From positions 186,001-250,000 of the forward strand of contig JADKKI010000002.1 in the NCBI GenBank assembly GCA_016720595.1: a stretch of DNA of 64,000 nt, written 5' to 3'. The notes beneath the pieces are model-generated. The model was not told the origin of the DNA. It searched no databases and saw only the letters and a list, made by a program, of their open reading frames with translations. Shown one piece after another: positions 27,739 through 39,788 of the stretch (position 1 is its first letter; each line of letters opens with the position of its first letter). This DNA is from Myxococcales bacterium (GTDB lineage Bacteria; Myxococcota_A; Polyangia; Haliangiales; Haliangiaceae). Position numbers and translations under genes: made by a program.

Positions 27739-27812
27739 TCGAGGCGACAGGATTCGAACCTGCGACCCCCAGACCCCCAGTCTGGTGCGCTACCAGGCTG
27801 CGCTACGCCTCG
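27739..27812 (-). tRNA. tRNA-Pro (anticodon GGG)
   Basis: A cloverleaf on the minus strand: acceptor CGAGGCG/CGCCTCG, D arm with AGCGCAGCCTGGTAGCGC, anticodon stem CCAGA/TCTGG with loop CTGGGGG (anticodon GGG, reading CCC), T loop GTTCGAATC, discriminator A. CCA is not encoded. Confidence 0.95.
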
Positions 27813-27870
27813 ATTTCAGAGGGGTAGTGGTTACTCCATCCACACCGAGCCTGCAAGCGCCCGGGGGAAC

Positions 27871-28170
27871 TCAGACCGGCGGAAGGCCGTTGAGGATGTT
27901 CTTCAGCACCTGGCTCGGCTTGAACGTGAGGACGCGACGGGCCGGGATCAGGATCGGCACCGCGCGCTGCGGATCGCGGCCCATCCGGTCCTTCTTGTCG
28001 CGTACGACGAAGTTGCCGAATCCGCTGATCTTGATCTTCTCGCCGCGCTCCAGCGTCTCCTTGACGACGTTGAACACGGTCTCGACGATCTCCGCCGCTT
28101 CCTTCTTCGAGAACCCACCCACCTTCTCGTAGACCGCCTCGATGATGTCCGCCTTCGTCATGCGTGCCAT
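27871..28170 (-). CDS. ihfA: Integration host factor alpha subunit
   Basis: A 99-residue HU/IHF-family DNA-bending protein. [15 protein letters not shown], the ISGFGNF turn and the beta-arm GRDPQ...[11 protein letters not shown] are those of IHF alpha rather than HU. It would bend DNA with an IhfB partner, for instance at sigma-54 promoters, fitting the activators in this window. It keeps the classic position downstream of pheT, although two other genes intervene. An AGGGA site precedes ATG 28170; ATG 28161 is a possible start too. Confidence 0.93.
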   Translation of the reverse strand: MARMTKADIIEAVYEKVGGFSKKEAAEIVETVFNVVKETLERGEKIKISGFGNFVVRDKKDRMGRDPQRAVPILIPARRVLTFKPSQVLKNILNGLPPV

Positions 28171-28263
28171 GGTCCCTAGACGCTACACGACTCCCGCGCC
28201 GGCCGGCAACTAACACCGTGAAATGTCACGGCGATCCCCGTTAGCCCAATGGACGCTTGGGGG

Positions 28264-28282
28264 AAAAAGGGGTCTGACCCCT
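28264..28282 (-). terminator. Intrinsic terminator of the gene at 28284
   Basis: AGGGGTC-T-GACCCCT is a perfect 7+1+7 palindrome followed on the minus strand by TTTTT, starting 1 bp after the TAA stop. It separates this transcript from ihfA. Confidence 0.75.
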
Positions 28283-28283
28283 G

Positions 28284-29060
28284 TTACAGCCGCTTGAGCG
28301 CCTGGACCCCGCCGCAGTTGGGGTTCGCGCAGAACGAGGTGAACGCCTGGATCTCGGAGTCCGCTGGCGCATCGGGGAACCGGACCCGCGCCATGACGCT
28401 CGGCGGGTCGAAGCACTCGCTCGCCCCGCACTTGTCGCACGGCGTGATCTGCCACTCGAGGCGCTCGCGGAGGTAGTCGTCGTTGACGTGCAGCGGATGC
28501 GGCATGCCGGCCACGCTCAGCAGCTTGATCCGGTCCCCCTTCTTCACGCTCTCGAGCGTGTGCGGACCGTTGAGCAGCTCGCCGACGTAGACGAAGTGAC
28601 TCTTCTCGAGGCCGTGCGCGCCGGTGACCGGCCGCGTGGGTGCGCGATCGATCCGCTGCACGCGGACCCAGCACAGCTCGGGGCCGCGCCGCATCCGCCG
28701 CGGATCACCGTCGTGCACCAGCACCTGGATGTCGTCGGGGAACTGCGGATGGAACTTGCCGGCGAGGTGAGGATCCGTGCGCCACGGCGCGTTCGCGGTT
28801 GGCTGCGGCCCGAACGAGGTGAGCCAGCTCGGCTGCGAGGGCAGCTTGCGCGCCGTGATCTCGTCGTCGGTGAGCTCGCGCAGGTTGGTCTGCGGCGACA
28901 GGCGCACGGTGCGCGACGGCATCGTCGCGAGCTGGCGAGACTCGCTCTCGAGCCCACCTTTCGCCGACGGGCCGGCGTGTTGATCGAGATAGACGAAGGC
29001 GACGATCGGCTCCTCGGGGAGCCGCTCGATCATCACCCAGCGACCGAACGGGAACGCCAT
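28284..29060 (-). CDS. Hypothetical protein with C-terminal CxxC pairs
   Basis: A 258-residue cytosolic protein. The middle ('CWVRVQRIDR', 'FVYVGELLNGPHTLESVKKG' and 'DRIKL') resembles the DUF2314 pattern by eye; this is tentative. The C-terminus carries two Cys pairs (CDKCGASEC and CANPNC) likely to bind zinc. The N-terminal 25 residues look globular, with no signal peptide. The gene follows the Gly-rich lipoprotein gene by 18 bp and ends in a strong terminator, so it closes that transcript, which lies between pheT and ihfA. Confidence 0.75.
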   Translation of the reverse strand: MAFPFGRWVMIERLPEEPIVAFVYLDQHAGPSAKGGLESESRQLATMPSRTVRLSPQTNLRELTDDEITARKLPSQPSWLTSFGPQPTANAPWRTDPHLAGKFHPQFPDDIQVLVHDGDPRRMRRGPELCWVRVQRIDRAPTRPVTGAHGLEKSHFVYVGELLNGPHTLESVKKGDRIKLLSVAGMPHPLHVNDDYLRERLEWQITPCDKCGASECFDPPSVMARVRFPDAPADSEIQAFTSFCANPNCGGVQALKRL

Positions 29061-29078
29061 CGCCGCGAGCCTACAACG

Positions 29079-30399
29079 CTACGGGTGAGAGAACGCCGGC
29101 GTGGACAGCGGCGTTCCAGTCATCATCACCACGCCGTTGATCCGGATCCGGCCCACGCCCCCACCACCACCGCTGCCGCCGCGCACCATCGTGGCCGAGA
29201 CGCCGCCGGCCCCGCTCACGGCATTGACCGTCGCGGTCGCCCCGACACCTTCGCTCTGTGTCGGGCTTCCGCCCGGTGCGCCGGTGAGGGTGCAGCCGCC
29301 GCCCTGACCGCCGAGCCCGCTCTGGGCCGGCGATCCGCCGTTGCCGCCACCGCCGCCGTTCGCACACAGCTTGCCGTTCGCGAGCAGGATCGACGGCGCC
29401 TCGAGGAGGATCGCGCCGCCGGAGCCACCACCGCCGGCGCCCACGCCCATCATGTTCGACATCAGCACCCCGGCGCCCCCGCCGCCCGGAGCGCGGATCT
29501 CCCCCCACCGAGATCGAGGTGCGCGCCGAGATCTGGAGCGCACCACCGCCCCAGCCACCTGGCAACCCGTTCGCCCCGCGGGCCCCTCCGTCTCCACCCG
29601 GACACCCCGGGTGCAACGGGCTCAACCGCTCGGGCCCGACGCCGCCCGAGATCATGCCCCCCGGGCCCCCGTTCGCGCCAGCCGCCACCGGGTTCGCCCC
29701 GGTGTTCGAGCCACCGGCACCACCCGCGGCACCTACCGTGGCCATGCTGTTCGGCCCGTAGCTACCGCCGCCACCGCCGCCCGCCCCGCCCGTCATCCCG
29801 GTTGGCGATGACCCCATCCCGGTCTGTCCGGCGGTCGGGCACACCGTCATATCCATGACCGGGGACACGTCGATCACGCCATCGACCACGACCTGCCCGT
29901 TCACCAGGATCACGAGCGGTCGCTTGCCCATGACCGAGAAGGTCGCACCGGCCGGGATCGCGAGCAGCCCGAGCCTGAGGAGCGCGACGTGCGGCAGCTG
30001 TGCGGTCGCCTCCGTCTGGGGAACGTCCGCGAGCGTGACGCCGCCGATCGGGCCTGCGCCGTTCGCGATCGTGAGCAGGTCCGTGTCGACCAGCACTCGA
30101 TCGGTCGTGGCCACCGTCAGGTTGAAGTTGACGCTCTGCGCGTTGAGCGCACAAGCGTCGACGTTCGTCGTCACCGGCCAGCCGCACGATGTGTCGACCG
30201 AAACGTCCGCGATCGAGCCGTCCCCGCCTGCCACGCAGCGATCACCCTTCGCGAGCGCGCACATGTGGTCGTTGTTGCAGGTCAGCCCGTTGGGGCACGC
30301 CTGGTCGTTGCACGCGTAGATGCACGGCTCGATCGAGGGCGAATAACATCCCGCGAGCGCTCCGACGATCGCGACCCCACCGAGCCAAGGTGCTTTCAC
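29079..30399 (-). pseudogene. Gly-rich lipoprotein gene with a frameshift at a G6 run
   Basis: Read from GTG 30399 it gives a lipoprotein (lipobox LAGC) with a Cys-rich head (CIYACNDQACPNGLTC) and a Gly-rich body. At a run of six G (minus strand; C6 around 29497-29502) the Gly-rich pattern stops and continues in another frame (EIRAPGGGGAGVLMSNMMG...) to a stop at 29079. With one G fewer the whole chain would be about 440 residues of uniform style. Either a homopolymer sequencing error or a real disruption. The downstream frame is otherwise intact, so error or recent mutation is likely. Such Gly-rich lipoproteins are common in myxobacteria; function unknown. Confidence 0.7.
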
Positions 30400-30466
30400 C
30401 CCTCCAGGATAGCGAATCCCGCGCCGCGGGGTGGTGATGTTTCCCACCGAACGATCGACCGTCGGC

Positions 30467-33939
<3,473 letters not shown>

Positions 33940-33982
33940 GAGCTCCTCAAGTACCGTCTCGCGCGCTCGGCGCACGAAACGC

Positions 33983-34011
33983 AAAAAACGGCGACTCTTG
34001 CGAGCCGCCGT
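33983..34011 (-). terminator. Intrinsic terminator or attenuator between rplT and pheS
   Basis: ACGGCGGCTC, a 4-nt loop, then GAGTCGCCGT and TTTTTT on the minus strand: a 10-bp stem with one G-U pair and a six-U tract. It lies 24 nt after the rplT stop and 44 nt before pheS. There is no room for a Phe-rich leader peptide, so it may simply reduce read-through from the ribosomal genes to pheST. Confidence 0.8.
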
Positions 34012-34035
34012 CATTCAAGCAGAACAACCGGGTCG

Positions 34036-34374
34036 CTACGCGCTGGCGATCGCCTTAAAGGCGACCGGGTCGCTGATCGCGATCTCGGCGAGCATCTTGC
34101 GGTTGAGCTCGATGCCCGCGCCGCCGATCTTGCCCATCAGCTTCGAGTACGTGGCGCCGAGGCCGCGAGCGGCCGCGTTGATGCGCTGGATCCACAGCGA
34201 GCGGAAGTCCCGCTTGCGGACCTTGCGCGACCGGTACATGTGCATCCAGGCGTGCTGGACCGCCTCGTTGGCGATCGCGTGGCAGCTGTTGCGCTTACCG
34301 CGGTAGCCGCTGGCCGCCTTCAGGATGCGGTTGCGACGACGGCGAGCTTTGAATCCTCGTTTGGCGCGGGGCAT
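34036..34374 (-). CDS. rplT: Ribosomal protein L20
   Basis: A 112-residue L20, an early 50S assembly protein binding 23S rRNA. MPRAKRGFKARRRRNRILK, GYRGKRNSC and RDFRSLWIQRINAA are hallmark blocks. It lies 4 bp after rpmI. In other bacteria L20 represses its own operon; no L20-binding structure was identified here. Confidence 0.98.
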   Translation of the reverse strand: MPRAKRGFKARRRRNRILKAASGYRGKRNSCHAIANEAVQHAWMHMYRSRKVRKRDFRSLWIQRINAAARGLGATYSKLMGKIGGAGIELNRKMLAEIAISDPVAFKAIASA

Positions 34375-34378
34375 AGCA

Positions 34379-34579
34379 CTAGTCCTTGTACGGCAGCAGG
34401 AGCGCGATCTGGTGGTGGTGCGCGTCCGGGACGTACGCGCCGGTGCGGGCCTGGCGCTTACGCTTCTGGCTGCGATTCGTCAGCAAGTGGCGCTTGTACG
34501 CGTGACCGAACTTGAACTTGCCGGTAGCCGTGCGCTTGAAACGCTTCTTGGCACCGGAATGAGTCTTGACCTTGGGCAT
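34379..34579 (-). CDS. rpmI: Ribosomal protein L35
   Basis: A 66-residue L35 starting at ATG 34579 ([20 protein letters not shown]), with the basic [10 protein letters not shown] segment. It is a component of the 50S subunit. Normally it directly follows infC; here a 2.2-kb peptidase gene lies between. Confidence 0.97.
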   Translation of the reverse strand: MPKVKTHSGAKKRFKRTATGKFKFGHAYKRHLLTNRSQKRKRQARTGAYVPDAHHHQIALLLPYKD

Positions 34580-34767
34580 AGGCAACTTCCACAGAACGGA
34601 GGTGGCACTTATGCCCCAGTTATTCGGCCCGGACAAGCCCTTTCAGACCGGTTCTGGGTCCGGGACGCACGTTGGATCGCCAATTTCGCTCCGGTGCCGA
34701 TCCACGGTGCCCGGTTCAGGACCGCGTAACTGCCCAGACCGCCGCTCCGGACCTGACCGAGGGGCGT

Positions 34768-36927
34768 TCAGGGCGCGAGCGCGCGCGCCGCGGCGTCGAG
34801 CAGCGGCTTCGGCGTCACCGGCTTGCCGGTCGCCTGCTGCATCCAGAGATCCGGGAGGATGTTGCCGATCCGGCACACCCGCTCGAACTCCGTCGCGAAC
34901 GTCGCCTTGTCCTTGCCCGCGACGTGCTCCTCGACCTGGAACGCGATCATGTGCCCGACGACATAGTTGAACAGGTAGAGCGGCGACGTGATGGTGTGGC
35001 TGTAGATCCCGAGCAGGTGCAGGCCCTTCGCGCCGAGGATCGGCGCGTAGTAGCGATCCCAGGTCTCGGCGGCGATCCGCCCCGTGGCCTCGCGGAGCTC
35101 CGCCGCGGTGGCCTGCGGGTGGTCGTAGAGCCAGTGCCAGACATCGATCTCGACGAGCGCCGAGCCCGCGATCTCTCGGGTGTTCCAGAAGTCGGCGAGC
35201 ACGCGCCGCTTCTCGGCATCGCCCTTGGGCCGCGGCTTCCCGAGCAGCTCGAGGGCGCGGGCCTGGAACAGGAACGCGAGCGCCTCGGTGAACGCGGTGT
35301 TCGGCACGCCCTGCAGGAGCGTGTGGTCGATGTCGTAGAGCGAGAACGTCTGCTCGACGTTGTGGCCGAGCTCGTGGATCGCGATGTTGTAGCCCTTGTA
35401 GACCATCCCGCCCGGCTCGATGCGCGTGCGGAGATGGGCCTTGTCGGTGCGCCGCTGCGCCTCCATCGCGTGCCCGGCGCCGCGTGATGGATCGACGGTG
35501 ATGTGCTCGGCGAGGTACTTCGCGCGCGCCGGAGCGAACCCGAGATCGCGGAGGATCCGCGGGATGTCGGCCTCGAACTTCGCCGCCGTCGGATAGCGCT
35601 TGCGGGTCACCACATCGAGATCGCCCTCGGCGGTCGAGCCGGCGGCGAAGTCGAACCACAGGTCGTGCGGCTCGAGTGGGCGGCCGAGCTGCTTCTCGAT
35701 CTGCTTCGCCGCATCCTTGGCCAGCGTGGACTCGAGGATCTCCACGAGCATCGCCCGCACGCGGACCTCGGGCAGCTCGGCAGCCGTGAACGCCCGATCG
35801 AGCTTGGTCGGCGCGAGTGGAGAGACTCGATCCACCGCGCGGGCCGCCTTGAAGTGGGCGATCACGCGCTCGAACCGTGCATCGGGCTCGCGCGCGTCGG
35901 AGGGCGCCGTGGGGCGATCCTTCGGTGCGTCCGCCTCGACCGTCCCGGCGGCCGCGACGGTCACCTGGTTCGTGACCGGATCCCAGTCGAGCCGCGGGTT
36001 GTCGATCACCGCGCGCGGGATGGTCTGCGTGACGATGCGGTCCATCACCGCCGCGATCGTGCGCTGCTTCGCGAGGCCATCGGCGTCGGCGTAGTTCGCC
36101 TTGAGCTCGTCGCGCAGGTTCCAGTGCGTGATCAGGTGCTTGTTCTGCGGAAACCGGCGCTTCCCGTCGGTGCCGAGCACGTGGTGCATCCACAGGTAGT
36201 AGCCGGCGATGTACTGATCGCCCGCGACCTCGGCGCTGCTGACACCCGCGGCGAGATCGCCCGGGATCCGCGACTCCACCATCCGGGTCAGCCGCAGCTC
36301 GGCCCAGGTGCGGCGGCTGTAGCTCGCGGCGTCGCGGATCCGATCCGCGAGCGTCGTCAGCGGGAAGTTCAGGAGCACGGTGAAGCCGACCTTCGAGCCG
36401 AACAGATCGTCCACCAGGTGCGCGCTCGCGTCGTAGCCCGCGAGCAGCTCGTCCACGGGCAGCGCGGGGCCGGTGTCGACCTCGGTGCCCCAGCGCACCG
36501 TGCGGCCGAGCTCCTGGAAGTGACCCCGGATCTGCTCGATGGTCGCCTCCAGCCGCGCGAACAGCGCATCGCGCGCCGCCGGCTCGGCCACGAACTGCGC
36601 GAGGCAGAACGCGACCAGGTCACCATCGGTCGTGCGCCACATCGTGGCCACCTGATCGACGCCGCGCTCGATCCGATCTTTCGACGCCGCCCCGAACTTC
36701 TCGACGAGCTTCGCCTTGGCGGTGGCGATGGTCTCCGGCATCACCGCGATCGGGCGCTCCCCGTGCGACGACAGCTCCGCCGGCGGCACGGGATCGGGGA
36801 CCACCGGAGGCGGCGGCGTCACCACCAGCTGCGCGGGTGGATCGACGGGCACGACCGTCTGTCCGGGACCCGAGTGGCCCGGGCAGCCGGCGAGGAACAA
36901 CGTTACGACGAGGGTACGCGTGAGCAC
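34768..36927 (-). CDS. Putative zinc metallopeptidase lipoprotein inside the IF3-L35 cluster
   Basis: A 719-residue protein starting at GTG 36927. It has a signal peptide with lipobox LAGC (Cys15), a Pro-rich tether to about residue 50, and a helical domain. Around residue 514 is IHELGH, followed 25 residues after the second His by Glu in FTEALAF, the gluzincin spacing seen in M3-like peptidases. Substrate unknown; expected to act in the periplasm or on the surface. The position between infC and rpmI is unusual. Gaps of 60 bp to infC and 188 bp to rpmI allow its own expression signals. Confidence 0.85.
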   Translation of the reverse strand: MLTRTLVVTLFLAGCPGHSGPGQTVVPVDPPAQLVVTPPPPVVPDPVPPAELSSHGERPIAVMPETIATAKAKLVEKFGAASKDRIERGVDQVATMWRTTDGDLVAFCLAQFVAEPAARDALFARLEATIEQIRGHFQELGRTVRWGTEVDTGPALPVDELLAGYDASAHLVDDLFGSKVGFTVLLNFPLTTLADRIRDAASYSRRTWAELRLTRMVESRIPGDLAAGVSSAEVAGDQYIAGYYLWMHHVLGTDGKRRFPQNKHLITHWNLRDELKANYADADGLAKQRTIAAVMDRIVTQTIPRAVIDNPRLDWDPVTNQVTVAAAGTVEADAPKDRPTAPSDAREPDARFERVIAHFKAARAVDRVSPLAPTKLDRAFTAAELPEVRVRAMLVEILESTLAKDAAKQIEKQLGRPLEPHDLWFDFAAGSTAEGDLDVVTRKRYPTAAKFEADIPRILRDLGFAPARAKYLAEHITVDPSRGAGHAMEAQRRTDKAHLRTRIEPGGMVYKGYNIAIHELGHNVEQTFSLYDIDHTLLQGVPNTAFTEALAFLFQARALELLGKPRPKGDAEKRRVLADFWNTREIAGSALVEIDVWHWLYDHPQATAAELREATGRIAAETWDRYYAPILGAKGLHLLGIYSHTITSPLYLFNYVVGHMIAFQVEEHVAGKDKATFATEFERVCRIGNILPDLWMQQATGKPVTPKPLLDAAARALAP

Positions 36928-36987
36928 GGGGAGGTCATATCACCGACTCCCTGACTCATTGCCGTGGGACTCACGCTACTGCGGCAG

Positions 36988-37752
36988 CTACGGGGTCGCG
37001 TCGTCCGTGGCCGGAGCCGCGGCGTCGTCGTCCTCGTCGCTGTCATCGACGTCGGCGTTGATCTGATCCTCGTCCAGATCATCATCGTCGTCATCGATCT
37101 CGTTGGCCGACGGGGCCTGCTTGCCCGGCTGGTCCTTCTTCACGGCCTGCGCCGCCTGCGCCTGCGCAGCCTGGGCCTTCTTGGCCTCCTGCGCCTTGCG
37201 GACCACGCCCGGCTTGGGCGCGATCACCATGATCATGCGGCGGCCTTCCATGTTCGGCGTCGCCTCGACGGTGGCGATGTCCGCGCACAGCTCGACCACG
37301 CGATTGAGCACGTTCATGCCGGTCTTCGGGTGCGTGATCTCGCGACCACGGAACACGACGGCCAGACGGACCTTGTTCCCACCCTCGAGGAAGCGCCGGA
37401 CATGCTTCACCTTGAAGGCCATGTCGTGCTCTTCCGTCTTGGGACGGAACTTGATCTCCTTGGTCTCGACGGTCGAGGCGCGCTTGCGTGCCTGCTGCTT
37501 CTTCTTCGCTTCCTCGTACTTGTACTTGCCGTAGTCCATGATCCGGCAGACGGGAGGAAACGCGCGCGGGGAGATCTCGACCAGGTCGAGCCCCTTCTCC
37601 TCGGCGAGGCGCAGCGCCTCGTGCGTCGGCATGATGCCGAGCTGCTCTTCCTCGAGGATGACCCGGATCTCCGGGACGCGAATGCGGTGGTTGATGCGGA
37701 GCCCCGCTTCGGGGCGGCGACGATCAAAACGTCCGGGCGGTCGACCGTTCAT
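36988..37752 (-). CDS. infC: Translation initiation factor IF3 with long C-terminal tail
   Basis: A 254-residue IF3. The N-domain (RINHRIRVPEIRVI) and C-domain (TKEIKFRPKTEEHD, VRRFLEGGNKVRLAV) are complete by about residue 183. The remaining 70 residues are an Ala/Gln/Lys-rich helix followed by a strongly acidic stretch (DDDDDD..., DEDDD). M. xanthus IF3 (Dsg) also has a C-terminal extension, linked to development. The start is ATG 37752, the only start after an upstream in-frame TGA; not the ATT used by some infC genes. It leads the translation cluster. Confidence 0.96.
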   Translation of the reverse strand: MNGRPPGRFDRRRPEAGLRINHRIRVPEIRVILEEEQLGIMPTHEALRLAEEKGLDLVEISPRAFPPVCRIMDYGKYKYEEAKKKQQARKRASTVETKEIKFRPKTEEHDMAFKVKHVRRFLEGGNKVRLAVVFRGREITHPKTGMNVLNRVVELCADIATVEATPNMEGRRMIMVIAPKPGVVRKAQEAKKAQAAQAQAAQAVKKDQPGKQAPSANEIDDDDDDLDEDQINADVDDSDEDDDAAAPATDDATP

Positions 37753-37787
37753 GGACGAGTTCCGGGAGCGACGTCAGTCATGGACAT
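37749..37787 (-). CDS. Short leader frame coupled to infC
   Basis: ATG 37787 opens a 12-codon frame (MSMTDVAPGTRP) whose TGA overlaps the infC ATG (ATGA). GAGGAG lies 13 nt upstream, rather far for a ribosome site, and infC itself has only a weak site (GGA). Translational coupling could set IF3 level. It is too short to judge by coding bias. Confidence 0.3.
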   Translation of the reverse strand: MSMTDVAPGTRP

Positions 37788-37998
37788 GTGGCTTGGCAAT
37801 CTCCTCTGCGTGCGCAGGCGGAGGTTGTACCCCGTGTCCCGAGGGGTTGGGAGCGGTTTCGGCCCGGAACCGACCGTGAAAACGTTCTGGGGTTCTGGGA
37901 AGCTGGCGACACGGCCAGACCGTGCCGCACGCTATGTGCTCTCCCAGCATAGTGAATGGAGAAGCGGAACCTGAGTCGGGAATCCTGGGGATTCGGAC

Positions 37999-38319
37999 TT
38001 ACTTCTCGGTGGCAGGCAGGACCTTGTCGGCGCCGGCGCTCAGCACCGAGCCGAAGTTCCCCATCGCCATGTTGCCCATCGCGCCGATCTCGAACCCAGC
38101 CTTGGTCGCGCGGCTGTTGCCCTCGGCGAACCGCTCGACCTGCGAGTTCTTGGCGTCGGTGCCGTGGAGCAGGCCAGCGGTCGCGCCGCCCGCGAAGTTC
38201 TTGGTCCCCTGCCAGGCGTTGGAGACCGACTCACCGAACCCGGCGCCGCCGGAGACGGAGGTCAGCTCCGCGGAATCGATCGATACGAGCTGGGACGAGA
38301 CGGTGGTGTTGGTGTGCAT
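37999..38319 (-). CDS. Double-glycine-leader secreted peptide
   Basis: A 106-residue peptide. Residues 1-25 end IDSAELTSVSGG. Counting from the cleavage site this gives Ile -12, Glu -8, Leu -7, Val -4 and GG, the leader rule for peptides cut and exported by C39-peptidase ABC transporters. The predicted mature part (AGFGESVSNAW...) is Gly/Ala-rich, amphipathic and lacks Cys, as in class II bacteriocins and some myxobacterial signalling or surface peptides. It stands alone 112 bp after the kinase gene; no transporter or immunity gene is in the window. Toxic, signalling or structural roles are all possible. Confidence 0.75.
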   Translation of the reverse strand: MHTNTTVSSQLVSIDSAELTSVSGGAGFGESVSNAWQGTKNFAGGATAGLLHGTDAKNSQVERFAEGNSRATKAGFEIGAMGNMAMGNFGSVLSAGADKVLPATEK

Positions 38320-38431
38320 CCCCAGCTCTCGTGCACGGGCGGTGCCGGCGGCACGACGTGCAGCCTCGCGGAGTTAGCGAGGATCGCGGCCCGGCGATTG
38401 TCTTTCCCGGGTTACGCGCTGGTGGGGCCGG

Positions 38432-39754
38432 TCAGCGCAGGCCGGCGAGGTAGCACACGCCATCGATCGTCACGAGCTGGTACTCGCCGCCGAGGTGGCC
38501 GACCGTGAGCGCATCGAGCCGCGCCCCGCGGGTGGTGTGCGTCCCCTCCGCGAACAGGTTCGCGATCCCGGCCCGCTCGACGGCGCCGCCGGCGGCATCG
38601 AGCAGCGGATCGAGCTCGGCCTGATCGTGCGCCGAGCAGATCGACATCGGGGTCTCCGGGATCATCGGGAGCAGCGTGAGGACGACGGCCGCCGCGACGT
38701 TGACGCTCGTGACACCCGCGTGGCCGCTGGTGACGAACACGATCGACCCCGTCGGCATCACGGCGATCGTGCCCGGGAACCGCGAGAGCGCCTTGGCCAC
38801 CAGCTCGCGCCACGCGATCAGCGTGAGGGGCGTCAGCTCCGGCCGCGGCGCCGTGAGCACCACCGACATCTTGGGGACCGTTGGCGACGGCACCGTCGGA
38901 GGCTCGCGCCTCCGGACCTTGCGGGGCGGGAACACCGGGATGTCGGCGGGGTCGATCGCGTCGAGTGCCGCGATCAGCGCGGCGCCATCCGCAGGGCGCC
39001 CGGGTGCGAGCTTGTGGAGGCACGCGTGGATCAGCTCGACCAGCGGCTCGGGCAAGCCGGGGACGAACGTGTCGATCGAGGGTGGGTCCGCGACGATCAG
39101 CTTGGCCTGGATCGCGAGCTGGCTATCCCCATCGAACGCCGCCACGCCCGCGAGCGCCTCGTACAGCACGCAGCCGAACGAGAACACGTCGGCGCGCGCA
39201 TCGAGATCGCGGACCGCACACGCCTGCTCCGGCGACATGTAGCCCACCGTGCCGACCACCGCGCCCGCGTGCGTGCGCTGGATCTGATCGCCGATCACCC
39301 GGGCCATGCCGAAATCGATCACGAACCAGTCGTCGCCCGCGCCGAGGAGGTTGCTCGGCTTGACGTCGCGATGGATCACCCCGAACCGGTGTGCCTCGGC
39401 GAGCGCGGACGCGAGCTGGCGCGCCATCCCCACGGCCTCGCGCGGCGTCAGCCCCGCCGTGTCGAGGCGGCGGCGCAGCGTGATCCCCTCCACCCAGCGC
39501 TCGACCAGGTAGTGCGAGCTGCCGCTGGTGCCGAAGTCGAGGAACCGCGCGACGTGCGGGTGATCGATGGTGCGCAGGATCGCGGCCTCGAGGCGGAGCC
39601 GCTCCACGAACTCGACGGGCGCATCCTCGACGAGCTTGATCGCCACGGCATCCCCGAGCACGCGATCGCGCCCCTGGAACACGGCGCCCGCGTCGCGCTT
39701 GGCGACCTGGCGAACCACCTCGTACCGTTCACCGATCACATCACCGGCCTGCAT
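38432..39754 (-). CDS. Ser/Thr protein kinase with C-terminal unknown domain
   Basis: A 440-residue cytosolic protein read from ATG 39754 (MQAGDVIGERYEVV). Residues 10-270 are a Hanks kinase: lysine in VAIKLV, HRDVKPSN near residue 128, VIDFGMA, and GTVGYMSPEQ. The Gly-rich loop is degenerate (VAKRDAGAVF, with only the last Gly kept), so ATP binding may be weaker. The final 150 residues form an alpha/beta domain I cannot name ('TGSIVFVTSGHAG...', 'MIPETPMSICSAHDQAEL'), reminiscent of a decayed nucleotide-cyclase-like fold. No transmembrane segment. Confidence 0.9.
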   Translation of the reverse strand: MQAGDVIGERYEVVRQVAKRDAGAVFQGRDRVLGDAVAIKLVEDAPVEFVERLRLEAAILRTIDHPHVARFLDFGTSGSSHYLVERWVEGITLRRRLDTAGLTPREAVGMARQLASALAEAHRFGVIHRDVKPSNLLGAGDDWFVIDFGMARVIGDQIQRTHAGAVVGTVGYMSPEQACAVRDLDARADVFSFGCVLYEALAGVAAFDGDSQLAIQAKLIVADPPSIDTFVPGLPEPLVELIHACLHKLAPGRPADGAALIAALDAIDPADIPVFPPRKVRRREPPTVPSPTVPKMSVVLTAPRPELTPLTLIAWRELVAKALSRFPGTIAVMPTGSIVFVTSGHAGVTSVNVAAAVVLTLLPMIPETPMSICSAHDQAELDPLLDAAGGAVERAGIANLFAEGTHTTRGARLDALTVGHLGGEYQLVTIDGVCYLAGLR

Positions 39755-39788
39755 GGTCCTCCCCCATCCTATCGCGACCGGCGCCGGA

